This document shows, one piece after another, positions 1 to 7,683 of a stretch of 64,000 bases of DNA. The notes beneath the pieces were generated by a model. That model did not search any database, was not told the origin of the DNA, and worked only from the letters and a program-made list of their open reading frames with translations. The DNA is from Ruminococcaceae bacterium Marseille-P2935. GTDB lineage: Bacteria; Bacillota; Clostridia; Oscillospirales; Ruminococcaceae. Position 1 is the first letter of the stretch, and each line of letters starts with the position of its first letter. The stretch covers positions 1,611,604-1,675,603 of the forward strand of contig LT629952.1 in NCBI GenBank assembly GCA_900104565.1, read 5' to 3'. The position numbers and the translations under genes are program-made.

Positions 1-70
1 TAAACGATAATCTTTTTAACCTTTATGCTTGTTTCTACTCAACATCCGCAGATTTTCCAACTTGCTCCCC

Positions 71-99
71 TTGACAATTTTTTCTGTTCCGTATATACT
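71..99 (+). promoter_or_regulatory. Sigma-A promoter of the TetR gene
   Basis: A -35 TTGACA (71-76) and a -10 TATACT (94-99) are separated by 17 bp. The -10 box overlaps the operator palindrome at 97-113, so a bound repressor would block RNA polymerase. Confidence 0.8.
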
Positions 100-113
100 G
101 AACATTGTTCAGT
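97..113. promoter_or_regulatory. TetR-family operator, copy 1
   Basis: ACTGAAC-ATT-GTTCAGT is a perfect 7+3+7 palindrome overlapping the -10 box and followed directly by the ribosome site. A near-identical copy precedes the next gene (1007-1019), which suggests the TetR protein controls itself and its neighbour. Confidence 0.7.
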
Positions 114-128
114 TTGGAGGGATCACAG

Positions 129-695
129 ATGAACAACACCATAACTTCACGGGAAGCACTGTTAAATGCAGCTAAAAAATCTGCTTATCAAAATGGTTTA
201 TCTAAAATAAACATCCGCCGCATTGCCTCGGACTGCGGTGTTGCTGTTGGTACGGTGTATAATTATTTTCCTTCCAAAGCAGATATGATTGTAGCCATAC
301 TCGAAGATTTTTGGCAGGACGTGTTCCAAAACAGTGTTTGCGGCACACCCAGCGAACGTTCTTTTCCAGACTTTTTTGAACAGCTTTTTAATCGTTTGAA
401 CACAAGCCTGCGGCAGTTTGAACAAAAATTTTTAGCAGAAATCGCCCAATTGAGCCTTTCGGAAAAAGAAAAAGGCCGAAAAACCGAGGCCCGGTACTGG
501 CAGCATATTCTGGATGCGCTACGCAATGCATTGGAGCGGGATGATGCTGTTTTGCCCCAAATTTGGGGAGAGCATTTCACCAAAGAGCAGTTTTCGCAGT
601 TTGCATTTGTAAATTTAATGTCACTGCTGCGTGCTGGGAAAGAAGACTGCAGCTTCTTTTTGCAGGTTTTGCGCAAATTATTATATCAGCAGTAA
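129..695 (+). CDS. TetR/AcrR-family transcriptional regulator
   Basis: A 188-residue protein whose first 55 residues form a TetR-type DNA-binding domain: a helix-turn-helix around residues 27-52 containing IRRIASDCGVAVGTVYNYF, followed by the usual SKADM. The C-terminal part is the variable ligand-binding and dimer domain; its ligand is unknown. The ATG at 129 is preferred over an upstream in-frame TTG at 105 because GGAGG (116-120) lies 8 bases before it and the TTG lies inside the operator. The operator over its own promoter implies negative autoregulation, and the matching site before the downstream membrane protein gene marks that gene as the likely target. Confidence 0.88.
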   Translation: MNNTITSREALLNAAKKSAYQNGLSKINIRRIASDCGVAVGTVYNYFPSKADMIVAILEDFWQDVFQNSVCGTPSERSFPDFFEQLFNRLNTSLRQFEQKFLAEIAQLSLSEKEKGRKTEARYWQHILDALRNALERDDAVLPQIWGEHFTKEQFSQFAFVNLMSLLRAGKEDCSFFLQVLRKLLYQQ

Positions 696-1035
696 CTGCT
701 TGGCGCACAAGCCGCCTTTACGGGCAATTTGCCCTGAACTTTTCAGATGACAGCTACAGTAACAGTAAACCATTTTTATTGGCATTTTTTCATGTTGATA
801 AGCATTTTAAATCATTTTATTTTAAATTGTTTTTTTTACATATTTTGTCCCGTACCTACCGTTTGAATAGTTATTTTATATTTTTCAGATCGAGTCAATC
901 TGTTTATAAACAAAACAAGTGGATCCTGCAGCCTTTGCGGCCAGAAACTTCTTGTTGATATAGATTCAGCCAAATCCGCAGATGCGGACTCTTTTACCGG
1001 CAAAAATGAACATCGTTCAGTTTGGAGGAAGAATT
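696..1035. other. Non-coding spacer between TetR and membrane protein genes
   Basis: This is AT-rich and has no credible gene. It holds a small dyad (TCCGCA-GA-TGCGGA near 975-988) and the second TetR operator. I see no clear promoter with good spacing. Confidence 0.5.
1007..1019. promoter_or_regulatory. TetR-family operator, copy 2
   Basis: TGAAC-ATC-GTTCA repeats the core of the palindrome at 97-113, and the next bases up to GGAGG also match that locus. It lies directly before the ribosome site of the membrane protein gene. Confidence 0.6.
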
Positions 1036-1695
1036 ATGCAAGCTATTATGGAAACTTTATTTGACATTGTGTATTTAACAACGGTAATCACATTGGGAGT
1101 GGGCATGATCCGGCGCAGCCAAAAGGGCAGCCAATTTAAGCTGTTTGGTATTATGGCGGTAGTTTTGGGCTGTGGAGACGCGTTCCACCTGGTACCCCGG
1201 GCCTGGGCCTTATGCACCACCGGGCTGGAAAGCAACGCTGCTGCATTGGGTTTTGGAAAATTCATAACATCCATTACTATGACCGTTTTTTATGTCATCC
1301 TCTACCATGTATGGAGAAAGCGCTACCAAATCACCGGGCGCCAAGGCTTAAGCTGCGCCATTTATGCTTTGGCGGCAGTGCGAATTCTGCTCTGCCTTTT
1401 TCCGCAAAACGACTGGCTCAGTTACAATCCCCCCATTAGCTGGGGCATCTGGCGGAATATCCCCTTCGCTTTGCTGGGGCTTGTAATTATTATTTTATTT
1501 TACCGGCAAGCTAATAAAAATAGCGACAAGGCCATGAAATGGATGTGGCTGGCCATTGTTTTAAGCTTTGGATTTTATGTGCCTGTCGTACTCTTTTCGG
1601 GCAGCTACCCACTGGTAGGTGTACTGATGATACCCAAAACCTGCGCCTATGTGTGGGTTGTCTGGATGGGCTGGAAGGACAGCAAACAGGCCTAA
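1036..1695 (+). CDS. Seven-helix integral membrane protein of unknown function
   Basis: A 219-residue hydrophobic protein with about seven predicted membrane helices (roughly residues 7-23, 35-53, 71-92, 105-120, 137-157, 168-186 and 190-208) and no signal peptide. It has no motif of a known transporter family that I recognise. The ATG at 1036 has GGAGG 7 bases upstream; in-frame upstream codons lie inside the operator region. It shares a palindromic operator with the TetR gene before it, so it is probably induced when that repressor binds its ligand. A role in export or stress sensing is possible but not shown. Confidence 0.75.
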   Translation: MQAIMETLFDIVYLTTVITLGVGMIRRSQKGSQFKLFGIMAVVLGCGDAFHLVPRAWALCTTGLESNAAALGFGKFITSITMTVFYVILYHVWRKRYQITGRQGLSCAIYALAAVRILLCLFPQNDWLSYNPPISWGIWRNIPFALLGLVIIILFYRQANKNSDKAMKWMWLAIVLSFGFYVPVVLFSGSYPLVGVLMIPKTCAYVWVVWMGWKDSKQA

Positions 1696-1825
1696 AACAG
1701 TGTATACCCACAACATACCATGCAAAAAAGTGCAGGCAATTTTTTCTACTCAACTACTATCTATTCGTATCATGAAGAAATTCTATTTTGATTATGCTGT
1801 TGATAACATGATTGAAATAGAAATA

Positions 1826-1856
1826 AAAATACCCCCGGCTACGCTGGGGGTATTTT
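1826..1856. terminator. Bidirectional rho-independent terminator
   Basis: AAAATACCCCC and GGGGGTATTTT form an 11-bp stem around a nine-base loop, with A and T flanks on both sides. It lies 130 bases after the membrane protein gene. Confidence 0.75.
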
Positions 1857-2189
1857 ATATTCGGGCAAAGCCCTTGATGCCAGCCACACCCATTGCAATG
1901 GTTTCGGGTTCTAAAGTTTTAATTTGCTCCGTTTCTCCATAAAATTACCCCCAGATATAGTTCTGTTTTCCTACACCTGGGGGGTTGTTTGTCTATTGTC
2001 CGTTTTTACGGGGGGCGGTGCAGCTTGAAGCGGTTGCTTTTTTATCTTTCATTCTGGTGTCATCAGTGGTGTCAAATCCACTCCTTCAAAACCGAACCCC
2101 ATTTTTTAATATACTGCGACATACCCATTTTGCAGGGTTGCTATAGCGAACTGGGCACAGCCCATTTAAGTAATTTAGAAAACCGTAAA

Positions 2190-2227
2190 AACAACCCGGC
2201 GATGGAAAAAACCTTCTGCCGGCTTTT
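2190..2227 (-). terminator. Probable terminator of ilvB-ilvN
   Basis: On the minus strand AAGCCGGC pairs imperfectly with GCCGGGTT, with an inner AAGG/CC pairing, and TTGTTTTT follows. It begins directly after the ilvN stop codon. Confidence 0.55.
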
Positions 2228-2731
2228 TTATTTTTTACTGCCGTAGCCAATTGTTCCGGGGCCTTTTTCCAGCGCTACCGTACCGGTGCGGACAATCTCC
2301 TGCACCTTATATTGGTTCAGCAGCTCGGTCATCAAATCTACCCGTTCGGGCCGGTCACACAATTCCACCGAAAGGGTGGTGTGGCTGATGTCCACCACTT
2401 TGGCGCCCATCACCTTGACAATATCAATCACCTCTCCGCGTTGGGCAGCCGTAACCCCCACCTTAATCAGAATCAGTTCCCGCCGGGTGCTTTCTTCCGA
2501 GTTCAGCTTTTTCACCTTGAGCACATCGACCTGCTTGTTCAACTGTTTTTCCACCTGCTCAATGATATAGTCGTCCCCTTCCACCACAATGGTCATGCGG
2601 GAGATGGTTTTATCTTCGGTTACTCCCACTGCCAGGCTGTCAATATTATACCCTCTGCGGGCAAACAGCCCCGAAATGCGGGAAAGAACACCGGCCTTAT
2701 TTTCTACCAAAACCGAAATAATATGCTTCAT
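2228..2731 (-). CDS. ilvN: Acetolactate synthase, small (regulatory) subunit
   Basis: A 167-residue protein with an N-terminal ACT domain (starting MKHIISVLVENKAGVLSRI, then ISGLFARRGYNIDSL) and the usual C-terminal small-subunit domain ending in a GPGT motif. In this family the small subunit activates the catalytic subunit and carries the valine feedback site in branched-chain amino acid synthesis. The ATG at 2731 follows the ilvB stop codon by one base, so translation is probably coupled; GGAG lies inside the end of ilvB. An upstream in-frame start would overlap ilvB and add 11 residues unlike the family. Confidence 0.93.
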   Translation of the reverse strand: MKHIISVLVENKAGVLSRISGLFARRGYNIDSLAVGVTEDKTISRMTIVVEGDDYIIEQVEKQLNKQVDVLKVKKLNSEESTRRELILIKVGVTAAQRGEVIDIVKVMGAKVVDISHTTLSVELCDRPERVDLMTELLNQYKVQEIVRTGTVALEKGPGTIGYGSKK

Positions 2732-2732
2732 T

Positions 2733-4364
2733 TTACTCCGCCCCTTCTGTACCGGTATTTTCACAAGGGTCTACCATACATTCCAGCAGTGCTGTGCCCT
2801 CGCTTTGCAGCAGTTCTTCCACCGCTGCTTTGCTTTCTGCCATACTGTGAATTTGCATAGCCGGTATGCCGTAAGCCGCTGCAATTCTGCAAATATCGGG
2901 GCTGCCTGCCATATCTACCGCCATCTGCCGGTTTCCGTAGGATTGGCTTTGTATTTCACGAACCAAACCCAAACGGCGGTTATTCATCACCACAATTTTA
3001 ATATTGATTCCATGCTGGCAAATGGTTGCCAGTTCCATCATCTGCATCTGGAAAGACCCGTCCCCGCACACTGCAACCACCTGTTTTTCAGGGGAGGCCA
3101 GCTTTGCACCTATGGCTGCAGGTATGGAATACCCCATGGTACCCATTCCGCCGCTGGTCAGAAACCTGCCCCGGCGCAGCTGTACCCCTCTTGCTGACCA
3201 CATCTGGTTTTGCCCTACATCTGCCACGTAAATACTGTCGTCATCCATACTGCAGCTTAACAGTTCTATCAGCGCCCTGGGGGAAATGGTGTTGGTTGCT
3301 TCATCAAAATTCCAACAGGTTTTCTGTCTGCTCTCCCCTGTAAGGTGTGCCAGCCATTCCCCGCTGTCTGCTTTTGGGGAAAGCTTGGCCAGCTGGTCGG
3401 TTACCTTGGCGGCGTCCCCTACCAGAGGAATATTGGTACCCAAGTTTTTGCCTATCTCGGCCGGGTCAACATCAATATGTACAATTGTGACGTCTGGCGC
3501 CAAGCTGCCTGAAGAAACCGCCCTGTCGCCAACCCTTGCGCCAACAATTAACAGCAGATCGCTTTGTCTTAATGCCTGATTAGCTGCTCTGCATCCATGG
3601 GTTCCAAGCATACCCAAATTAAGCGGGTGGGCAGTTGGCAGCACCCCCAGGCCCATCATAGTAGTCACTACGGGAATTCCCGCCCCCTCGGCAAGCTCCC
3701 GCAGGTTTTCTTCAGCATGGGAAAGAAACGCCCCGCCCCCAATACACAGCAGTGGCCGCTTTGATTTTGTTATAGCCGAAGCCACCCGTTTTACCTGCAC
3801 AGCATGTCCTTTTTGAGTAGGTTTATAGCCCCTGATCTGCGCTTTATCAGGGTAGTTAAATTCAATCATCTGGTTTTGCACATCAATGGGCACATCAACC
3901 AGTACCGGGCCGGGCCGCCCGGTAGAAGCAAGACAGAACGCCTCTTTCATCACTTTGGGCAATTCGTCGGCATGTTTGACCAAAAAGCTGTATTTGGTAA
4001 ACGGTTCGGCACAACCGGTAATGTCTGCCTCCTGAAATACATCCCGCCCCAAAAGGTCGGTAGGCACCTGCCCGGTAATAGCCACTAAAGGAATACTGTC
4101 CATATAGGCAGTGGCCAATGCTGTAAGCAGGTTGGTTGCTCCCGGCCCCGAGGTTGCAATGCAAACCCCGGGCTTCCCCGAAATTCTGGCATATCCATTG
4201 GCCGCATGGCCGCCATTCTGCTCCTGACGCACCAAAATATGGCGTATTCCAGACTGAGACAATGCATCATAAAACGGGCAAATCGTAGCCCCCGGGTAGC
4301 CAAAGACGACCGATACGCCTTCCTTTTCTAAGCTTTTTACCATTGCCTGTGCGCCGGTCATCAT
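2733..4364 (-). CDS. ilvB: Acetolactate synthase, large (catalytic) subunit
   Basis: A 543-residue thiamine-diphosphate enzyme that condenses two pyruvates to acetolactate, the first common step of valine and leucine synthesis (and with 2-oxobutyrate, of isoleucine). The catalytic glutamate is in VRQEQNGGHAANGYAR (Glu48). The diphosphate/Mg site GDGSFQM begins at residue 434 and its paired asparagines are near 461. The order is the TPP N-terminal, central and TPP C-terminal domains, at normal length. AAGGAG lies 8 bases before the ATG. It is followed with one base of spacing by ilvN. No T-box or attenuator is visible in the leader. Confidence 0.95.
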   Translation of the reverse strand: MMTGAQAMVKSLEKEGVSVVFGYPGATICPFYDALSQSGIRHILVRQEQNGGHAANGYARISGKPGVCIATSGPGATNLLTALATAYMDSIPLVAITGQVPTDLLGRDVFQEADITGCAEPFTKYSFLVKHADELPKVMKEAFCLASTGRPGPVLVDVPIDVQNQMIEFNYPDKAQIRGYKPTQKGHAVQVKRVASAITKSKRPLLCIGGGAFLSHAEENLRELAEGAGIPVVTTMMGLGVLPTAHPLNLGMLGTHGCRAANQALRQSDLLLIVGARVGDRAVSSGSLAPDVTIVHIDVDPAEIGKNLGTNIPLVGDAAKVTDQLAKLSPKADSGEWLAHLTGESRQKTCWNFDEATNTISPRALIELLSCSMDDDSIYVADVGQNQMWSARGVQLRRGRFLTSGGMGTMGYSIPAAIGAKLASPEKQVVAVCGDGSFQMQMMELATICQHGINIKIVVMNNRRLGLVREIQSQSYGNRQMAVDMAGSPDICRIAAAYGIPAMQIHSMAESKAAVEELLQSEGTALLECMVDPCENTGTEGAE

Positions 4365-4400
4365 TTCAACCGCTCCTTTCCGTAAATATGAACTTTTTTC

Positions 4401-4430
4401 ATTATAGTGCCTAAACGGTCAGGCCGTCAA
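4401..4430 (-). promoter_or_regulatory. Promoter of ilvB-ilvN
   Basis: On the minus strand TTGACG (4430-4425) and TATAAT (4406-4401) are 18 bp apart. The predicted leader is only about 30 bases. Confidence 0.75.
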
Positions 4431-4674
4431 TCCTTTTTACCGCAGGAGTACTGTACGCCCCCCTGCTGAAATGCATTTGAACCTTATTAATGCCAGTGTC
4501 GCCTGCCTTTTGACCTGTATTTAAAATAGGTTTTAATCAAGCCTTTCACCCACAACCAAAACTAGCCCCTGCCAATAGGCCAAACATAGACAAGAGCCAA
4601 CACTTTGAAAAACGTTTGAAGTCATAATAGACGGAATACCTACGTTAAAATCCGTGATTCCCAATACAATAAAA

Positions 4675-4704
4675 CATCCCTCCTGCCTTTTGGCCGGAGG
4701 GATG
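4675..4704 (-). terminator. Terminator of the GH3 lipoprotein gene
   Basis: CATCCCTCC and GGAGGGATG form a 9-bp stem, with GGCC/GGC pairing extending into the loop, and TTTTATTG follows on the minus strand. It starts 12 bases after the stop codon. Confidence 0.8.
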
Positions 4705-4716
4705 CAACGGTTACTA

Positions 4717-5949
4717 CTATTGAATCAGCCCCATCTGATATTTCCAGGCCAGTACCCGGAAAACCGCCCTGTCCAGCGTTTTCTGTGAAATTGTACCGTC
4801 TGCAATTCCGTTTAATATCGCTTTTACATATTCGGCCGGGTCGTCTACCATCAGCATGTCGTTACCGGCCAACAATGCCTGAACCGCAGGGTTATTTCCG
4901 CCGGTATAGTCGCGTATGGCCCCCATAGCCAGGTCATCGGTTACGATCACCCCGGTAAACCCCAGCTCCTGACGGAGCACATCGTGTACCTTTGGAGATA
5001 AGGATGCCGGATACTGCTTATCCATGCACCGCACGATGTTATGCGAAACAAGCACACATTGAGCCCCCGCCTGTATACCACGCTGGAACGGAACAAAATC
5101 CACCTGCTCAAACTGGCTGTATTCCCGCTGGTCGTTGGCGATTCCCGTATGAGTATCGGCATTATTCCCATAGCCGGGAAAATGCTTCAGTGTAGAAGAG
5201 ATTCCCTCCTCATTCATGGACGCAACCACTGCGGCAACAAACTCCGCAGTCTCTTCGGCTCCCTGCCCCAAAGTGCGGTTATAAATATAATCACCCGGGT
5301 TGGTGGAAACATCACACACCGGGGCTAAATTGACGTTGACCCCCAGCTTTTTCAGCAAAGCCGCTTTTGATAAGGCGTCTGCACGTATTCCGTTCAGGCC
5401 GCCATTTTGATAAGCCTGCTGCGGAGATAAAAACCGTTGCTCTGCCAAATTAGGGTTGCTGCTGATGCGCACAATCTCGCCGCCCTCTTCATCGGTGGCC
5501 ATGAGCATTGGAATTTTTGAAGCTTTTTGATAAGACTGAATTGCCGCCGAAACCTGCTCTTTGGTTTTCCCCTGAAAATCCTTGCCAAACAGCACATATC
5601 CCCCGGGGTAATACGCTGAAATTTGCTCTATTTCCTCCCCTTCCTGAGGACAGCGCACCTGAAAAATCTGTCCTGCCTTTTCCTCCAGCGTCATGCTCTG
5701 AAGCAATAAGTAAGCTTTTTCATAGGAAGCAGAAAAAATGCCGTGATCTTCCCACTCCTGCGGGTATAGCGCTGAATGGGACGATTGCCCAGCTGGCGGT
5801 TTCACACCCGAAGACCCCTGTTGTTCTGCCCCAAGGCTTTTCGAAACGTCTTCCCGGTTTTGGCAACTGCCTAACAGTATAAGCAAAACGGCCAAAACAC
5901 AAATTACCCATTTTTTCATCAATCCCACCCTTTTCTTTTCAAACTTCAT
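4717..5949 (-). CDS. GH3-family beta-N-acetylhexosaminidase (NagZ-type) lipoprotein
   Basis: A 410-residue lipoprotein with a lipobox LLILLGSC near residue 30, so it is probably anchored outside the membrane. The remainder is a single GH3 TIM barrel with NagZ signatures: DEEGGEIVRI, KHFPGYGNNADTHTG (the His/Asp acid-base loop) and VIVTDDLAMGAI, whose first Asp is the expected nucleophile. Such enzymes release N-acetylglucosamine from muropeptides or other glycans. The length fits one GH3 domain without the second C-terminal domain of beta-glucosidases. I chose the ATG at 5949 because GGAG lies 5 bases before it; an ATG at 5919 with a GGTGGG site is also possible and leaves the signal intact. 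Confidence 0.85.
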   Translation of the reverse strand: MKFEKKRVGLMKKWVICVLAVLLILLGSCQNREDVSKSLGAEQQGSSGVKPPAGQSSHSALYPQEWEDHGIFSASYEKAYLLLQSMTLEEKAGQIFQVRCPQEGEEIEQISAYYPGGYVLFGKDFQGKTKEQVSAAIQSYQKASKIPMLMATDEEGGEIVRISSNPNLAEQRFLSPQQAYQNGGLNGIRADALSKAALLKKLGVNVNLAPVCDVSTNPGDYIYNRTLGQGAEETAEFVAAVVASMNEEGISSTLKHFPGYGNNADTHTGIANDQREYSQFEQVDFVPFQRGIQAGAQCVLVSHNIVRCMDKQYPASLSPKVHDVLRQELGFTGVIVTDDLAMGAIRDYTGGNNPAVQALLAGNDMLMVDDPAEYVKAILNGIADGTISQKTLDRAVFRVLAWKYQMGLIQ

Positions 5950-6147
5950 TTTAGCTCCACTTCTGCCGGAACGCAAGGCCATCTTTATAAACAAAAACCT
6001 TCGGGAACCTACCTTATCTTCCTTGATTCCAGCAAGCCAACGGTTTTGCAGCTTTTATGAAATAACGGTACAAAATAAAGCAATTGCCATTCTAAAGTAC
6101 CGTAAGCTTGATGAACAACACATTCTGCCCAAACGTATTACATAAAT

Positions 6148-6176
6148 CAAGCCGCCTCAAAATATGAGGCGGCTTG
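6148..6176 (-). terminator. Terminator of the rubrerythrin gene
   Basis: CAAGCCGCCTCA and TGAGGCGGCTTG form a perfect 12-bp stem with a five-base loop; the T tail on the minus strand is weak (ATTTATG). Confidence 0.7.
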
Positions 6177-6208
6177 GAAGAGGGGATGGAATGGGATGAT
6201 ATCAAAAA

Positions 6209-6748
6209 TTAGTAATTTTCTTTTCTTTCTTCAAAATATGCCTGTGGCTTACCGCAGATCGGGCAGGTTGTAGGGGCATCTTTTCCGTGGTGTATATGCC
6301 CGCAGTAACGGCAGATCCAGACAACCTCGGTATCTTTATGGAACACCTTATTCTGGTTGAGGTTATCAATCAATTTTCGATAACGCTCCTCATGCTCTTT
6401 TTCCACCTTTGCAACCAATTCAAAAGACGCTGCAATTTTGGTGTAACCCTCGGTCCTTGCCTCTTCAGCAAACTGCTTATACATTTCGCTCCACTCGTAA
6501 TGCTCACCTCCGGCTGCATCCTCCAGGGCCGGAAGTGTGGAAGGAAGGTTCCCCCCGTGAATATATTTCAGCCACTGGCTGGCATGAACAAATTCGTTGG
6601 CCGAGGTCTCATCAAAAATATCGCCTATCTGCTCATACCCTTCCTGACGGGCCATCTGCCCATAGGCGGTATATTTCGTTCGGGCCTGAGATTCCCCCGC
6701 AAACGCCGCCATCAGGTTGGCATATGTTCTGCTGTCTTTAAATTCCAT
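6209..6748 (-). CDS. Rubrerythrin
   Basis: A 179-residue non-heme iron protein that reduces hydrogen peroxide in anaerobes. The N-terminal ferritin-like four-helix domain carries the di-iron ligands (AFAGESQART near residue 15 and DETSANEFVHA near residue 46). A C-terminal rubredoxin domain has Cys146, Cys149, Cys162 and Cys165 in two CxxC pairs for one iron. GGAGG lies 10 bases before the ATG. It stands alone between two terminator-flanked units, as expected for an oxidative-stress gene. A weak extended -10 (TGATACAAA on the minus strand) lies just upstream; no PerR box is clear. Confidence 0.93.
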   Translation of the reverse strand: MEFKDSRTYANLMAAFAGESQARTKYTAYGQMARQEGYEQIGDIFDETSANEFVHASQWLKYIHGGNLPSTLPALEDAAGGEHYEWSEMYKQFAEEARTEGYTKIAASFELVAKVEKEHEERYRKLIDNLNQNKVFHKDTEVVWICRYCGHIHHGKDAPTTCPICGKPQAYFEERKENY

Positions 6749-7362
6749 GTTATCATTTCCTCCTCAATTTTGTATCATGTCTAAAATGCTTCAAAGCCGG
6801 TGTATTTTTGATGGCACGCCGCCGCGTATGGGCCGTGCACACGGCCGGCCAGCCCTATTTTGATGAAGTCAATATTCACACCTTTGGTGGGCTGCCGGGC
6901 AAAGCCTTTTTCAAGTTATGCCCATGTAATCATCACACTTCAGAATGCCGAAGCGTTTTGAAGTGTGCACAAAATCGCAGTAAGGGTGCGGTGGTATAAT
7001 GCGGGTCAGGTTATACTGCTATACAAGCTCATTTTAGACATAATTTTTTTAAATTATACGTAATCAATAAATCTTTTTTCTATGAAAGACATATAATTTT
7101 TAAAAAATATGTATTTATGAATTAAAACCACGCGCAGAACGCATGGTATACACCAGCCTTAAAAGGGCATGATACCGGTTCCTCTCTCACGAGACAGCGA
7201 ACAAATTTCACATACATCACATGCACTGCAACTGCTAAAGCAGTAATCCTATTTTACACCTTTATCCTTTTCTGATTCATTGTCACTTCATTTTGCTCAA
7301 CCCGGTTAGCTAATGTGTTTCTACAGCCCACCAGCATAGCTGATGGTTGTCTTATACACAAA
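6749..7362. other. Long non-coding region
   Basis: About 600 bases without a credible gene. It contains a hairpin CACACTTCA/TGAAGTGTG (6934-6967) and an AT-rich tract near 7040-7120. Short open frames here lack ribosome sites and domain signatures. Confidence 0.5.
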
Positions 7363-7401
7363 AAAACCTGTCCTGCCTTCTGTGAAGGCAGGACAGGTTT
7401 T
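7363..7401 (-). terminator. Strong orphan terminator
   Basis: A perfect 18-bp stem (AAAACCTGTCCTGCCTTC and its complement) with a three-base loop, followed on the minus strand by seven T. The only upstream gene on that strand, aspS, already has its own terminator at 7635-7673. Confidence 0.85.
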
Positions 7402-7634
7402 AATATTGATTCCTAATTCCCTGCAGCTTTTTCCCGGAGTGCTTTAAACTGCATTGCAGAGGGTTTTATTTGATGCGGCGCCTTTTGGCATAGTTGTAAA
7501 ACGCAACAGCTTCATCGGCCCACAGCCCTCCCCATCGCCTAAGGGTATGCCGGTGTCTGCCGCTTCCATTTTATGTTGCTATTGCTGTCGAAATCCCCCA
7601 TTATGGATAACAAAATTCGCTTCTGAAGCAACCC

Positions 7635-7673
7635 AAAAAGAGGGCAAAACCTTTCCGGTTCTGCCTTCTTTTT
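7635..7673 (-). terminator. Terminator of aspS
   Basis: A 17-bp stem (AAAAAGAAGGCAGAACC on the minus strand) with one mismatch and one wobble and a five-base loop, ending in TTTTT. It begins 10 bases after the aspS stop codon. Confidence 0.75.
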
Positions 7674-7683
7674 AACAATGAGT

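Larger units (their letters stand above)
1696..2227. other. Intergenic region with terminators
   Basis: No gene is seen. The region holds the terminator at 1826-1856, a second dyad with a long loop (ACCCCCAG near 1947 against CTGGGGGG near 1977), and the ilvN-side hairpin just after 2190. Confidence 0.5.
4365..4716. other. ilvB upstream region
   Basis: It contains the ilvB promoter (4401-4430) and, at its far end, the terminator of the GH3 gene (4675-4704). I see no conserved T-box sequence and no further gene. Confidence 0.6.

Noticed and set aside
4365-4716. Possible T-box or leader peptide attenuator before ilvB
   Set aside because: No T-box core, no run of Leu/Val/Ile codons, and the promoter leaves only about 30 bases of leader.
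6808-6999. A 63-codon frame with several cysteines after the rubrerythrin promoter region
   Set aside because: No ribosome site and no family resemblance; it lies in degraded-looking sequence.
7402-7634. Minus-strand GGGGGATTTCGACAGC resembles the 5' end of tmRNA
   Set aside because: The interval is too short, and no tRNA-like 3' end, T-arm or tag-coding frame is present.
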